The notes: generated by a model not told the origin, from the sequence alone. 34,384 bases of DNA from Caldilinea sp. CFX5 (GCA_021405325.1 QWII01000105.1:1-34384); one strand, 5' to 3'; positions 22,362 to 33,878 are shown, numbered from the stretch's first letter. Program-made: numbers and translations.

Positions 22362-25037
22362 ATGAGCTTTCGCAAACGCATTGCGCTGGATGGCAGTTGG
22401 CAATTTCAGATCGATTCGCAAGGTGGCAACGAGGTGACGGCCATTCAGGAATGGCGTACGGCCCACGTACCGTTGCCCTGGCAGGCGCAATTTGAGGATC
22501 TGCGCCACACAAGTGGTGTCGGATGGTATCGGCGCACCGTCAACCTTGATCAAATTCCGGATACAGCGTCCGGCAATGAAGCTCAATCATTGTTACTAGG
22601 GTTTGGCGCCGTTGATTATCTGGCGACGGTCTGGGTCAACGGTCAACGCGTGGGAGAACATGAGGGGGGCTACCTGCCCTTTGAGTTTGACATCAGTGGC
22701 GTGGTGCGGCGTGGCGACAATGAGATCGTTGTCCGTGTCGCCGACCCGACCGATGACACAACCCGCTGGCCTACCTATGCCTTTAACGAAATTCCCCACG
22801 GCAAACAGAGCTGGTATGGCCCGATCAGCGGCATCTGGCAGAGCGTTTGGCTGGAAGAGCGCAGTTGGTTTTTCATCCGCAACCTCTGGTTGACACCGCT
22901 CCCCGCTGAGCAAGCGCTCAATGTCGCCCTCCGCTATAGCGACACCATGCTGCCGCCCGCCACCCAAGTACACCTGCGTGTATTTGACCCCAGTGGCGCC
23001 CTGGTCGCCGAAAACACCTTCACTGACGGCACAGAACACCAAATTGACTTGGGGCAACATCCTATTCAATGGTGGAGCCCGGAGACGCCGGCGCTTTACA
23101 CCGTTGTTGCCACCCTCAGCGTAAACGGACAGCTTGTTGATGAAGTGAGCGAGCCATGTGGCTTTCGCACAGTGGAGGCGCGTGATGGGCGCATCTATCT
23201 CAACGGCCAGCCTATCTATCTGCGCGGCGTCCTCGACCAGGCTTATTACCCCGAAACGATTTATACGCCACCCAGCCTCGCCTTCCTGGAAGATCAAGTG
23301 CGCAAGGCAAAGGCGTTGGGGCTGAACTGTCTACGTTGCCACATCAAGATCGAAGACCCGCGCTACTATGAAGTGGCCGACCGGCTGGGCATCCTCATCT
23401 GGACGGAGATCCCGAACTGGGCGCATCTGTCGGCCAATGCCTCGGTGCGCGCCAAAGAGACCTTTACGCGCATGGTCGATCGCGACTGGAACCATCCCTC
23501 GATCATTGCCTGGACGCTCATCAACGAAAACTGGGGCACCGACCTGGCGCGCAACCCGGAGCATCGCCGCTGGCTGGCCGAGTTCTACCATGAAGCCAAA
23601 CAGATCGACCCCTACCGTTTGATTGTTGACAACTCGGCCTGTGAAGGCAACCTGCATGTGGCCGGCGATCTCGATGACTTCCACTGGTATCGCGCCATTC
23701 CCGACCATGCCGCCGGCTGGGATGAATGGGTGGCGGACTTTGCCAGTCGCCCGGCGTGGGCCTGGGCGCAAGATTACGCCCACGAACGCCGCCCTGACCT
23801 GCCGCTGATTGTCAGCGAATTTGGCAATTGGGGCTTGCCCCATCCCGATCAGATCCAGGAAGGTGGACGCGACCCCTGGTGGTTTGAAAATGGCCTAGAT
23901 TGGGGCGACGGCATTGTCTATCCCCACAACATGCCCCAGCGTTTTCACTATTGGCGGCTAAACGAGGTCTTTGGCGATCTGGAAAACTTCACCCGCAGCC
24001 ATCAACAGCACATGGCCCACAGTTTGGCTTATGAAATCACCACCATGCGGCTCGATGCGCGCATTGGCGGTTACGTCATCACCGAGTTTACCGATGTCCA
24101 CTGGGAATGCAATGGCTTGATGGACATGCAGCGCAATGTTAAGGCTGGTCTGGATACCTACTTTACGCCCCTCAACCAGGATCAGGTCGTCGTCCTCCGT
24201 CCACAACAGTGGAGCGGCTTCCCCGGTCAGGAACTGCCGGTGCTTGTCCGCGCCTACGGCGTCGATGGCGAAGCGACCAACGGCGTCATCCGCTGGCAGG
24301 CGGGCAAGGCTTCCGGTCAACTGGCCGCGCCCGGTGGCGTGATCAATGTGCCGCTCACCGACCCCGGCATGATTACGGTTTATGCACAGTGGGTAGGCGC
24401 CGACGGCAATCGCGTCGCCCACCAGCAGGTCGAGGTCGCTTGTGTTGCGCCGGTGCCGCCGACGCAGCCGCTCTACGTGGTGGACAATGCCGACCTGGCG
24501 GCAACCTTAGCCGGTCTGGGCTATGCCGTTGTCGATAGGCCCGCCACCGATGTGTTGTGGGTGGCGCATCAATATACGAAGGAACTGCAAGAGGCAGTGC
24601 AAAGCGGTGTGCGCCTGCTCGTGATCGCCGACCCGGACTTTGCCAAAGCGCCGGAGAGCATTCGCCTACCGATTGCCGGCGTCATTGCCCGTGACCAGAC
24701 TCACTGGCAAGGCGACTGGGCGACCTCGTTCAGTTGGCTCAAAAAGCAAGGCCCCTTTGCCCACCTGCCCGGCAACCCGCTGTTGGAAATGGAATACGCC
24801 ACGCTCATGCCCGACGCCATCATCGTTGGTACGCCGGCCTGGGCTTATGGCGACCGCAGTTGGGCCGGCCTAGCGCTGGGCTGGATTCACAAACCGGTCT
24901 CGCTCCTGCTCAAAGCGCCCTACGGCGACGGGCAGATCACGGTGACGACCTTCAAGTTGTCGGCAGCAACCGTGCGTGAAAACGCAATGGCGCAGGCGCT
25001 TATGGTTGGGGTTGTCAACCTAGCGACTACGGAGTGA
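22362..25037 (+). CDS. Glycoside hydrolase family 2 (beta-galactosidase/glucuronidase-like)
   Basis: An 891-residue GH2 protein. Residues 1-180 are the jelly-roll sugar-binding domain ([41 protein letters not shown]). An Ig-like domain (about 185-280) and the TIM barrel follow: [16 protein letters not shown], then the acid/base Glu389 in LINENWG and the nucleophile Glu486 in VSEFGNWG. The last 250 residues hold a beta domain and a GATase-like alpha/beta region. There is no signal peptide, so it is probably cytosolic and acts on imported glycans. TGGAG 8 bases before ATG 22362 and the standard N-terminus set the start. Specificity is undetermined. The end overlaps the convergent DUF4058 gene by 18 bases. 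Confidence 0.92.
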   Translation: MSFRKRIALDGSWQFQIDSQGGNEVTAIQEWRTAHVPLPWQAQFEDLRHTSGVGWYRRTVNLDQIPDTASGNEAQSLLLGFGAVDYLATVWVNGQRVGEHEGGYLPFEFDISGVVRRGDNEIVVRVADPTDDTTRWPTYAFNEIPHGKQSWYGPISGIWQSVWLEERSWFFIRNLWLTPLPAEQALNVALRYSDTMLPPATQVHLRVFDPSGALVAENTFTDGTEHQIDLGQHPIQWWSPETPALYTVVATLSVNGQLVDEVSEPCGFRTVEARDGRIYLNGQPIYLRGVLDQAYYPETIYTPPSLAFLEDQVRKAKALGLNCLRCHIKIEDPRYYEVADRLGILIWTEIPNWAHLSANASVRAKETFTRMVDRDWNHPSIIAWTLINENWGTDLARNPEHRRWLAEFYHEAKQIDPYRLIVDNSACEGNLHVAGDLDDFHWYRAIPDHAAGWDEWVADFASRPAWAWAQDYAHERRPDLPLIVSEFGNWGLPHPDQIQEGGRDPWWFENGLDWGDGIVYPHNMPQRFHYWRLNEVFGDLENFTRSHQQHMAHSLAYEITTMRLDARIGGYVITEFTDVHWECNGLMDMQRNVKAGLDTYFTPLNQDQVVVLRPQQWSGFPGQELPVLVRAYGVDGEATNGVIRWQAGKASGQLAAPGGVINVPLTDPGMITVYAQWVGADGNRVAHQQVEVACVAPVPPTQPLYVVDNADLAATLAGLGYAVVDRPATDVLWVAHQYTKELQEAVQSGVRLLVIADPDFAKAPESIRLPIAGVIARDQTHWQGDWATSFSWLKKQGPFAHLPGNPLLEMEYATLMPDAIIVGTPAWAYGDRSWAGLALGWIHKPVSLLLKAPYGDGQITVTTFKLSAATVRENAMAQALMVGVVNLATTE

Positions 25038-25826
25038 GGACAACAGTTCAACCACCTGGCGCGCTTCCTGCTCTGACAACTTAGGGAGCGGCGGTTCGGC
25101 GCGGTAATCGAGTTGCAGGTCATAGGCCCCGCGCTCGTAAACCGAAGCCACCGCCGCTCCCAAATCCAACAACGCATCGTCGTCCGGCGCGAGGAGCGGC
25201 ACCGGGACAACTGGTAACTTATCAGTCAACTGAATTGGCCACACCTGCACCTTAGGCCGCTGGTTGGTGCGACTGAGCATCACATAATAGGGCGCCGCCG
25301 GCACCGGTCGGGCTAACGGTGGTCGTTGACCAGCACGCAAGAGATCGATCTCTAACAAGTGTACTTCATTGCTGTTCAGAATTTTTCGCCGTTTGCGTTG
25401 GTAAGCGGCGTAGGCTTTATGGTCAGGTTTTTTGTTGACCGGCGACAAAATCTCAATCACTGTCACTAAGCGGCCATCGACCACGCTATGCACTTCAATC
25501 GATTGTAAGCGGAGTGGGAAATCCATTTCTACTTCACTTTCAACCGAGACTGATTCCATTACCAGTGCTGTATTGTACCGGCGCCCCAAAGTGGCTGGAT
25601 CAACCTCAGGTCTAGGTTGAAAAACGCTAACATCAGGGTAGGTTGGATCACGTTGACCGATAGCAACATTCTCATATGTGAGATACGGAATTAACCGCGC
25701 AAAGTAATCTGGCCTAATCTGACGATTAAGAATTGCTTGAATCTCTGAGGCCAGATTATTATGGAAGTCACCCCATACGGATTGTTGTTCAATATATGGA
25801 TCCATGCCTGGAAATGGTGATGGCAT
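25020..25826 (-). CDS. DUF4058 family protein
   Basis: The 268-residue product has the DUF4058 pattern: [13 protein letters not shown] at the start, [24 protein letters not shown] (63-69), [10 protein letters not shown] (122-131), [10 protein letters not shown], and [15 protein letters not shown]. The Asp in YPDV and Glu in VIEILSP-NK resemble the PD-(D/E)XK/Uma2-like nuclease arrangement, but no activity is established. Such genes are abundant in Chloroflexota and cyanobacteria. AGGAGG 6 bases upstream fixes the start. Its last 18 bases overlap the GH2 gene end. Confidence 0.88.
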   Translation of the reverse strand: MPSPFPGMDPYIEQQSVWGDFHNNLASEIQAILNRQIRPDYFARLIPYLTYENVAIGQRDPTYPDVSVFQPRPEVDPATLGRRYNTALVMESVSVESEVEMDFPLRLQSIEVHSVVDGRLVTVIEILSPVNKKPDHKAYAAYQRKRRKILNSNEVHLLEIDLLRAGQRPPLARPVPAAPYYVMLSRTNQRPKVQVWPIQLTDKLPVVPVPLLAPDDDALLDLGAAVASVYERGAYDLQLDYRAEPPLPKLSEQEARQVVELLSSLRSR

Positions 25827-25886
25827 ACCTTTCCTCCTGACTCAACAGTAGCGCCTGCTGTAATTTTACCACAAAATATTTGTACA

Positions 25887-25926
25887 TAAAACAAACCGGA
25901 CAAGCTATTTGCTTGTCCGGTTTGTT
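25887..25926 (-). terminator. Rho-independent terminator of the HtrA gene
   Basis: A perfect 15-bp stem (25891-25905 with 25911-25925) and 5-base loop. On the minus strand it is followed by GTTTTATG, a short U-run. It lies 33 bases after the HtrA stop and before the start of DUF4058, so DUF4058 is likely a separate unit. Confidence 0.75.
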
Positions 25927-25958
25927 CTGTGGAATTATGGTTCAGTCCAAGTCGTCGG

Positions 25959-27473
25959 TTACTCGACGTTCGCCTCTAAGACTTCACCGGTTTCGCGATC
26001 AATCACCACAGTGGCGGTCTGGTCGCCGGTACTCAGTTCGACGACCCAGACGCTGCGACCGTCACGCTCTTCCTGGGTGACGGTGCGATCAGTGATGTCC
26101 CCTGGCAGCAGGGCACGGGTGGCATCGACGGCGATGCCAATCGCCTCACGGGGGCTGACCACTGGGCCGCCGGCTTCGCGCTGGAGTGAACGGGCTTCGG
26201 GGCGGGTCCCCAGCACGACATCGACCGTAATCTCCTCGTTGTCACGCAGGACGGTGAGCTGCACCGTTTGCCCAGGGTTCGCCTTGGTGACGAGATAGCC
26301 GACCAGTTCTTCAAAGCGGCGCACTGGCGTGCCGTCAATGGCGATGACAATATCACCACCGGCGGCCAATTGCCCGTCATTGTTGCGCACCGATTGACGG
26401 CTGCCCTGCAAGCCGGCCGCTTCTGACGGCCCACCGGCAACGACTTCCGCCACATAGACGCCGGTCAACGTATTGGGCAGATCCAGCGCCTGGGCGACCT
26501 CGGCGTCAATCGTGCGGCCACTGAGGCCCAGGTAGGGATAGTTAAACTTGCCATCCTGGATCAAGGCCGGCACCACCTTCTCGACAATCGAGGCCGGGAT
26601 GGTAAAGCCGACGCCGGAGTTGGCGCGCACCGCCGATTCAATCGCAAAGTTCACGCCAACCACTTCGCCCGCCAGATTCAACAGCGGCCCGCCGGAGTTG
26701 CCCGGATTGATGGCGGCATCGGTCTGGATGATTTCCGGCAGGGTGTAGGTGCTGGCGCCAAAGTCGCCCACCGGCATCCCACGGCCAATCGCGCTGACAA
26801 TCCCGGTCGTCATCGTGCCTTCCAGGCCAAAGGGGTTGCCCATGGCGATGACGGTATGGCCAACGCGCAGGCTATCCGGGTCAGCCAGCGGCAGCGCGCG
26901 CCACTCAAAGTTATCGGGCGGCGTCACCTTCAGCACGGCCAGGTCGGCCTGGGGATCGGTGGCGACCACTTCAGCCGTGGCCCAGAAGCCATTGTAGAAG
27001 ACGATCGTCACCTCTTCGGCGCCATCGACCACATGGTTGTTGGTGACAATGTGCCCTTCGTTATCATAAATGAAGCCGGAACCCTGACCTTGTTGCAGAG
27101 GCGCCTCTTCCTGGGGCAGTTGGAAACCTGGAATTTGCAGCCCCGCATGGGCGCGGCTGGTCACTTGAATACTCACCACCGAAGGGGTGATCTGCTGGTA
27201 AAGATCGGCCAATGCTTCCTGGTCGGTCAGCAACGAGGAATCGATCTGTAATGAACGCGCTTCGAGAAAACGGGTGTTGCCTAGCGCCGCCGGCTCGGCA
27301 TTGACGCCCACGGTACTCCACAATAAAGGCGCATACCAGGCGCCCAAGACCAAGGTCATCACTAACAGAACGACGACATAGGCCCGCTTGCCAACCGCGC
27401 GCCGTCGGCTTTCGGCGCCTGCTTTGCGTTCTGGTTGTTCAATCAATTGATACGGGGAAGAGTGCTTCGACAT
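25959..27473 (-). CDS. HtrA/Deg-type serine protease with PDZ domain and C-terminal PepSY-like region
   Basis: A 504-residue membrane-anchored protease. A cytosolic tail of about 30 residues precedes one membrane helix (about 31-52). The chymotrypsin-like domain holds the triad His147 (TNNHVVDG), Asp177 (ADLAVLKV) and Ser260 (NPGNSGGPL). A PDZ domain (about 305-420) has YLGLSGRTI and a GDIVIAIDG core. The last 65 residues, from SPREAIGIAVDATR to VVIDRETGEVLEANVE, resemble a PepSY domain, an inhibitor-like module unusual at this position. It should degrade misfolded envelope proteins. ATG 27473 has AAAGGAG 7 bases upstream. A palindromic LacI/CcpA-type site lies in its promoter region. Confidence 0.9.
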   Translation of the reverse strand: MSKHSSPYQLIEQPERKAGAESRRRAVGKRAYVVVLLVMTLVLGAWYAPLLWSTVGVNAEPAALGNTRFLEARSLQIDSSLLTDQEALADLYQQITPSVVSIQVTSRAHAGLQIPGFQLPQEEAPLQQGQGSGFIYDNEGHIVTNNHVVDGAEEVTIVFYNGFWATAEVVATDPQADLAVLKVTPPDNFEWRALPLADPDSLRVGHTVIAMGNPFGLEGTMTTGIVSAIGRGMPVGDFGASTYTLPEIIQTDAAINPGNSGGPLLNLAGEVVGVNFAIESAVRANSGVGFTIPASIVEKVVPALIQDGKFNYPYLGLSGRTIDAEVAQALDLPNTLTGVYVAEVVAGGPSEAAGLQGSRQSVRNNDGQLAAGGDIVIAIDGTPVRRFEELVGYLVTKANPGQTVQLTVLRDNEEITVDVVLGTRPEARSLQREAGGPVVSPREAIGIAVDATRALLPGDITDRTVTQEERDGRSVWVVELSTGDQTATVVIDRETGEVLEANVE

Positions 27474-27525
27474 GTACAAACTCCTTTACACATGTACTAT
27501 TGAATCGGCTAACGTGCTACGGATC

Positions 27526-27543
27526 ATTGTAAGCGCTTACAAT
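27526..27543. promoter_or_regulatory. LacI/CcpA-type operator upstream of htrA
   Basis: ATTGTAAGCGCTTACAAT is a perfect 18-bp palindrome. Its core TGTAAGCGCTTACA fits the consensus of LacI-family operators and cre sites (central CG, TGWNANCGNTNWCA). It lies about 53-70 bases before the HtrA start and 9 bases downstream of a possible -10, a position where binding would block transcription. Confidence 0.6.
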
Positions 27544-27552
27544 TGCTATCCG

Positions 27553-27580
27553 TCTATACTGTACACAACTAAAATACAAA
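27553..27580 (-). promoter_or_regulatory. Possible promoter of htrA
   Basis: Minus strand TTTGTA (27575-27580), 16 bases, TATAGA (27553-27558). Moderate match. The palindromic operator lies just downstream, near or after the transcription start. Confidence 0.4.
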
Positions 27581-27714
27581 TTCTGTTTTAATTTTGTCTG
27601 AAGAATATATGAGAAGATGGTGAAAGTTACAATTAGTAGTCCAGAGTCCAAAGTCCAGACGCCGGAGTCAACTCGTTGTAGGCTTACCGATCTTATGGGC
27701 TAGGGACAATGAAG

Positions 27715-27751
27715 CGATGAGCAATGACAAGCTTGCTGTCATTGCTCATCG
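27715..27751. repeat. Hairpin after the UPF0182 gene
   Basis: Perfect 15-bp arms (27715-27729 and 27737-27751) beginning CGATGAGC around a 7-base loop, 9 bases past the UPF0182 stop on the minus strand. No U-run follows, so it may be a transcript-end stabiliser or a palindromic repeat. The remaining gap to the HtrA promoter holds only a short AGTCCAGA-like triplication (about 27632-27660). Confidence 0.6.
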
Positions 27752-27760
27752 GTTTCTGGG

Positions 27761-30655
<2,895 letters not shown>

Positions 30656-30710
30656 GAAGTTGATCCTTACTACTAGACGCATCACAGCGAGTGTGCGTTT
30701 ATTGATTAGC

Positions 30711-30772
30711 AGTAGGCCGCAACGCTCTGCGCCAGTCCGTGACTGGCAAAGTGCAGGCTGTCGCGGTCTACT
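30711..30772. repeat. Nested inverted repeat upstream of the UPF0182 gene
   Basis: Outer arms AGTAGGCCGCAA and TCGCGGTCTACT (30711-30722, 30761-30772) match at 10 of 12. An inner GCCAGTC/GACTGGC (30731-30747) is perfect. It is next to the MITE-like element at 30781. Confidence 0.45.
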
Positions 30773-30780
30773 GATGAGAG

Positions 30781-30870
30781 CTTACACAAGACGAAGCGTG
30801 GCCAGACCGCCGCGCCCTAAGGGCGCGGCGGTCTGGTCTGGTGATCACATTGGTGTTCGTCTTGCGTAAG
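30781..30870. mobile_element. MITE-like nested palindrome (CTTACRCAAGACGAA ends)
   Basis: Ends CTTACACAAGACGAA (30781-30795) and TTCGTCTTGCGTAAG (30856-30870) match with one mismatch. A perfect inner 16-bp inverted repeat (30802-30817 and 30821-30836) starts CCAGACCGCCGCG. The right end extends to ATAGGACTTACGCA, like the 20371 element. A second copy starts at 34284 and leaves the window. Confidence 0.8.
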
Positions 30871-31180
30871 TCCTATTGATAATGGCAGGTGAAAACGAAC
30901 CGGGTGTGTAGGGGATGACGCCAGCCCTTCGTTTCTTTCCCAATTCGTTGTAGTTCCGATGGTCGTAGCATAGCGGAAAGGTCGACGCCGGTCAGTAGGT
31001 AAGCATCCTCGTTATGGTCCACTTGATGCGCTGCGCTGTGTGCGTCCGTGCCCCCCAAGCTGTGGCGAGTCACGGACGCGCATAGCGCAGTGGATTGATT
31101 TGTGACGGATGTGCCGACGAAAAGCAGGGTGTGGCATGAGCAGATTTAGCCATTGTTAATATTCCTGCTATAATCAAGCC
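30871..31180. other. 310-base intergenic region with an imperfect palindrome
   Basis: No gene recognised. It contains an imperfect 19-bp inverted repeat (31032-31050 and 31071-31089, 17 of 19 pairing, core CGTCCGTG) and the promoter of the next gene. A minus frame at 30873-31073 is open but matches nothing I know. Confidence 0.5.
31146..31174 (+). promoter_or_regulatory. Promoter giving a possible leaderless transcript
   Basis: Perfect TATAAT (31169-31174) with a weak TTAGCC -35 at 17 bases. The ATG of the next gene is only 6 bases after the -10, so transcription would begin at or beside the start codon. Confidence 0.5.
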
Positions 31181-31648
31181 ATGATGGAAGCAACACGACC
31201 GCAATGGCCCGATCCGCTGCAAAAACCGACCGCCGCTACCGTCGCCGCCCTTTTGCGTGAGTTCTGGCAGTTGTTACAGCCACTCCCCGATCTCTTGCAC
31301 CGTCAGGAGCATCTGCTAGCCGACCACCTGACCACCCGTCTGCGCGGCGTGACTATCGAGCTGATGCTGGCGCTCAATGGCATCCAGTGGCCGACCGGCA
31401 CCCGTCACCTCAACGGCTACCTGAGCGCCAGCCAACGGGCCGCCTTGGAAAAGACCCTGGTCGCCTCCACCCTCAGCGGCGAAAGCTGGATTGGTCGCGC
31501 TGTTGCCCTGGTTGTTATCTACCGCTGGTATGCCCCCCAACTCGTCGAAAAGTTCGGCCTGGCCTACCCGCAAGCGCTCGAAGCCGAAGTCTGGACGTAC
31601 TTACAACAGAACATCCCCGACTGGCCGTTGTCTGTCACAACGGATTGA
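31181..31648 (+). CDS. Hypothetical protein
   Basis: A 155-residue, mostly helical protein that I do not recognise. It has Leu-rich amphipathic stretches (for example ALLREFWQLLQPLPDLLHRQEHLLADHL), a mid-segment ELMLALNGIQWPTGTRHLNGYLSASQR, and a hydrophobic stretch SWIGRAVALVVIYRWYAP that may be buried rather than membrane-spanning. No signal peptide and no cysteines. The codon composition and GC content match neighbouring genes. The start is ATG 31181 or ATG 31184, immediately after a -10 box with no ribosome binding site. It is followed after 88 bases by the FrnE-like gene on the same strand, and the two may be co-transcribed. Confidence 0.65.
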   Translation: MMEATRPQWPDPLQKPTAATVAALLREFWQLLQPLPDLLHRQEHLLADHLTTRLRGVTIELMLALNGIQWPTGTRHLNGYLSASQRAALEKTLVASTLSGESWIGRAVALVVIYRWYAPQLVEKFGLAYPQALEAEVWTYLQQNIPDWPLSVTTD

Positions 31649-31736
31649 ATGATGAACGGTAAATTATTAAAGGGCGATTGGGCGATTACGCCATCCAATC
31701 GCGCAATTGCTTAATCTCAACATGGAGAAAACCAAA

Positions 31737-32351
31737 ATGGCCGAACCGATTCATATCGACGTCTGGTCCGATTATGTTTGACCGTGGTGCTACCTCGTAG
31801 CCTCCAGTTTGGAGAAGCTTCAAGCATCGCACGGTGTCACCGTCCAGTGGCATTCGTTTGAACTGCGTCCCAAAGACGCGCCGCCGCTGCCGCCCGAATA
31901 TAAAGAGAAGATCATGGCCGGTCGCCCCCGGCTCTATGCCATTGCGCGCGAACAATATGGGCTGGAATTGAATCAAGGGCCGTGGGGCATCAATAGCCGC
32001 CCGGCGTTGATCGGCGCCAAGTATGCCGAGGCGCAAGGGGTCGGCCCCGCCTATCACGACGCCATCATGCGCGCCTATTGGTTGGAAGCGCAATCGATTG
32101 AGGATCAGGAGGTATTGGCGCAGCTTGCCGTCGCCGGTGGTCTGGATCGTGACGCTTTTCTGGCTGCCCTCAATGACCCGACGCTGGAACAGGAAGTGCT
32201 GAATGACATCGCCTGGGCGCACACCAATGGCATCAATGGCGTGCCGGCGCTCGTCTTTCAAGAAAAATATCTTGTCTCCGGCGCCCAGCCCTATCAAGTG
32301 TTGACCAGGGTGGTCGATCAGATCCGCGCCGAAGAGCAGAAAGCCGCGTGA
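31737..32351 (+). CDS. DsbA/FrnE-family oxidoreductase, predicted selenoprotein (Sec at internal TGA)
   Basis: The frame reads MAEPIHIDVWSDYV, TGA (codon 15), then PWCYLVASSLEKL and about 180 more residues to the real stop. FrnE-like DsbA-family proteins have DYVCPWCYLG here, so TGA stands exactly at the first redox cysteine, giving UPWC if read as selenocysteine. Downstream features fit the family: VTVQWHSFELRPK, MRAYWLEAQSIEDQEVLAQLA and the cis-Pro-region GINGVPALVF. Total 204 residues, a normal length. GGAG lies 9 bases before ATG 31737. The protein would be a cytosolic thiol (seleno)oxidoreductase. Alternatives are a nonsense mutation or a base error; the intact frame beyond and the stem-loop after TGA favour recoding. 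Standard gene calling would start it falsely near 31809. Confidence 0.8.
31779..31781 (+). other. Putative selenocysteine codon (in-frame TGA)
   Basis: TGA lies between GTT and CCG TGG TGC, replacing the TGC/TGT expected for the first Cys of the CPWC redox motif. It is the only stop between the start and 32349. Confidence 0.7.
31799..31819 (+). promoter_or_regulatory. Putative bacterial SECIS stem-loop
   Basis: AGC-CTCCA (31799-31806) pairs with TGGAG-(AA bulge)-GCT (31810-31819), leaving the apical loop GTT (31807-31809). The loop begins with G, 26 bases after TGA. Known bacterial SECIS elements have an apical loop with an early G at roughly this distance. A competing hairpin GCTAC-CTC-GTAGC (31789-31801) overlaps its base. 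Folding was judged by eye only. Confidence 0.5.
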
Positions 32352-32360
32352 TTCAGGAAA

Positions 32361-32435
32361 GAAGGGTCGCCTGTCCTTCTGCAAGCATCTCCGGCTTCAA
32401 TACCAGGAGATGCTTGCAGAAGGACAGGACCCTTC
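32361..32435. repeat. Long nested inverted repeat between convergent genes
   Basis: Perfect 22-bp arms (32371-32392 and 32406-32427) flank a 13-base loop. GAAGGGTC (32361-32368) and GACCCTTC (32428-32435) extend the stem past a 2-base bulge. It may stop transcription from both sides, although it has no clear T-run. It shares the nested layout of other elements here. Confidence 0.75.
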
Positions 32436-32465
32436 CTGTTTCTTAGAAATCCCACGCATAACTGT

Positions 32466-33878
32466 TTACTGTTCAGGTGAGGACGAAGTAGCAGCACGCA
32501 GGACGGCCAGCATATCCTGGATGCGGGTGAACTTGACGCGTGGTTTGCCTTGCGCTTTGCCGTTTTCAGTCTCCAGTCGATCCAGAATGCGCCAGCCGTC
32601 GATGGTGACAACTTCAATCTGCCGCTCTTCCAGTAAGGCATCAATGGCAGCGGGATCGGGCTGGGGCGCCGGCGGGGTGGTGGGGAGATCGGCCAACATC
32701 TTCGCCACCGTTTCAATGGCATCCGGCTTGTTGGTGCCAATGACGCCGCTGGGGCCGCGCTTGGCCCAGCCAACCACATATTCCCCTGCTAATACCTGAC
32801 CGCGCTCCGGCTCTTTGACGCGCCCTTGCTCGTTGGGGATGATCCCGCTACGTTTGTCATAGGGTACATCGGCCAGGGGAATACCCTTATAACCGACGGA
32901 ACGCAAGACCAGGCCGGCTGGAATGGTTTCAAAAACGCCGGTGCCGTGGGCGTTCAAATAGCCTTTGTCATCGGCGCGCAACTCATTCTTTTCGACCCGC
33001 ACGGCGCTGACATGGTCATCTTCACCGAGCAGTTCAACCGGCGAGGTCAAAAAGCAAAAATGGACGCGACGGGGTTTGCCGTTCAGTGGCCGGGCGGCAA
33101 ATTCATGGAGATGCGCCAAATTACGCTGGGCTTCGGGATCAGCGGCAGCTTCGGCGGCGCTCGCCGGGTCGAGGAGCAGGTCGGCCTCACTCACCAGCAC
33201 ATCAGCAATGGCCAACTCGCCAAACTCTTTGATCTCCGGCGGTGTAAATTTAACCTGAGCCGGGCCGCGGCGCGAAAGCACATAAATATCCTTGATCCGG
33301 CTGGTCGCCAGGGTGTCCAGGGCGTAGTCCGTTATGTCGGTGCTGCGCAACTCATCGACCGACTTGGCGAGAATGCGCGCCACATCCATCGCCACATTGC
33401 CCACGCCTACCACCACCGCCGCTTCGCAACGCAAATCCGGCGCCAGATCGGCAAAGTCCGGGTGGCCGTTATACCAAGCGACAAATTCCGTCGCCGACAG
33501 GCTACCGGCCAGATCCTCGCCGGGAATGTTGAGTTTACGGTCGGCCTGGGCGCCCACGGCATAGATAATTTGATCATAGTGGCGACGCAGGTCGGCATGG
33601 GTGATGTCGCGGCCCAAATCGACATTGCCAAAGAAGCGGAAGCGCGGATCGGCGGCAGTGCGATCATACACTTTGGCAACCGCTTTAATCTTCTGATGGT
33701 CGGGCGCCACCCCATAACGCACCAGCCCGTGGGGCGTCGGCAGGCGGTCAAACATATCGACCTGGACGATGATTTCTTTCTGCTGTAAAAGCGCGCCTGC
33801 TGCATAAAAACCGGAAGGACCGGCGCCAATAATGGCGACGCGCAATGGACGTTTCGTAGTACCAAGTTGATTTGTCAC
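32466..33878 (-). CDS. Ferredoxin-NADP+ reductase, adrenodoxin-reductase (FprA) type
   Basis: A 470-residue FAD enzyme that moves electrons between NADPH and ferredoxin. FAD-binding GAGPSG (18-23), the PHGLVRYGVAPDHQKIKAV signature of the adrenodoxin-reductase group, NADP-binding GVGNVAMDVAR, SRRGPAQVKFTPPE, and the C-terminal VGWAKRGPSGVIGTNKPDA are all present. A tail of about 80 residues completes the normal length. The start is GTG 33878, with AAAGGAAG 7 bases upstream; a longer frame to 33989 reads through a repeat region and adds an untypical tail. Convergent with the FrnE-like gene. The partner ferredoxin is not in the window. Confidence 0.92.
   Translation of the reverse strand: MTNQLGTTKRPLRVAIIGAGPSGFYAAGALLQQKEIIVQVDMFDRLPTPHGLVRYGVAPDHQKIKAVAKVYDRTAADPRFRFFGNVDLGRDITHADLRRHYDQIIYAVGAQADRKLNIPGEDLAGSLSATEFVAWYNGHPDFADLAPDLRCEAAVVVGVGNVAMDVARILAKSVDELRSTDITDYALDTLATSRIKDIYVLSRRGPAQVKFTPPEIKEFGELAIADVLVSEADLLLDPASAAEAAADPEAQRNLAHLHEFAARPLNGKPRRVHFCFLTSPVELLGEDDHVSAVRVEKNELRADDKGYLNAHGTGVFETIPAGLVLRSVGYKGIPLADVPYDKRSGIIPNEQGRVKEPERGQVLAGEYVVGWAKRGPSGVIGTNKPDAIETVAKMLADLPTTPPAPQPDPAAIDALLEERQIEVVTIDGWRILDRLETENGKAQGKPRVKFTRIQDMLAVLRAATSSSPEQ

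Noticed and set aside
30873..31073. Minus-strand 66-codon frame between the UPF0182 and hypothetical genes
   Set aside because: No ribosome binding site and no family I recognise. It overlaps the imperfect palindrome and may be a decayed fragment.
31809..32351. Short FrnE-like gene starting at the TTG near 31809
   Set aside because: It would lack the first strand and the redox motif. The same frame continues upstream through TGA to a good start at 31737.
32826..33788. 320-codon plus-strand frame opposite the ferredoxin reductase gene
   Set aside because: It is antisense to a complete, well-conserved gene, with no independent coding evidence.
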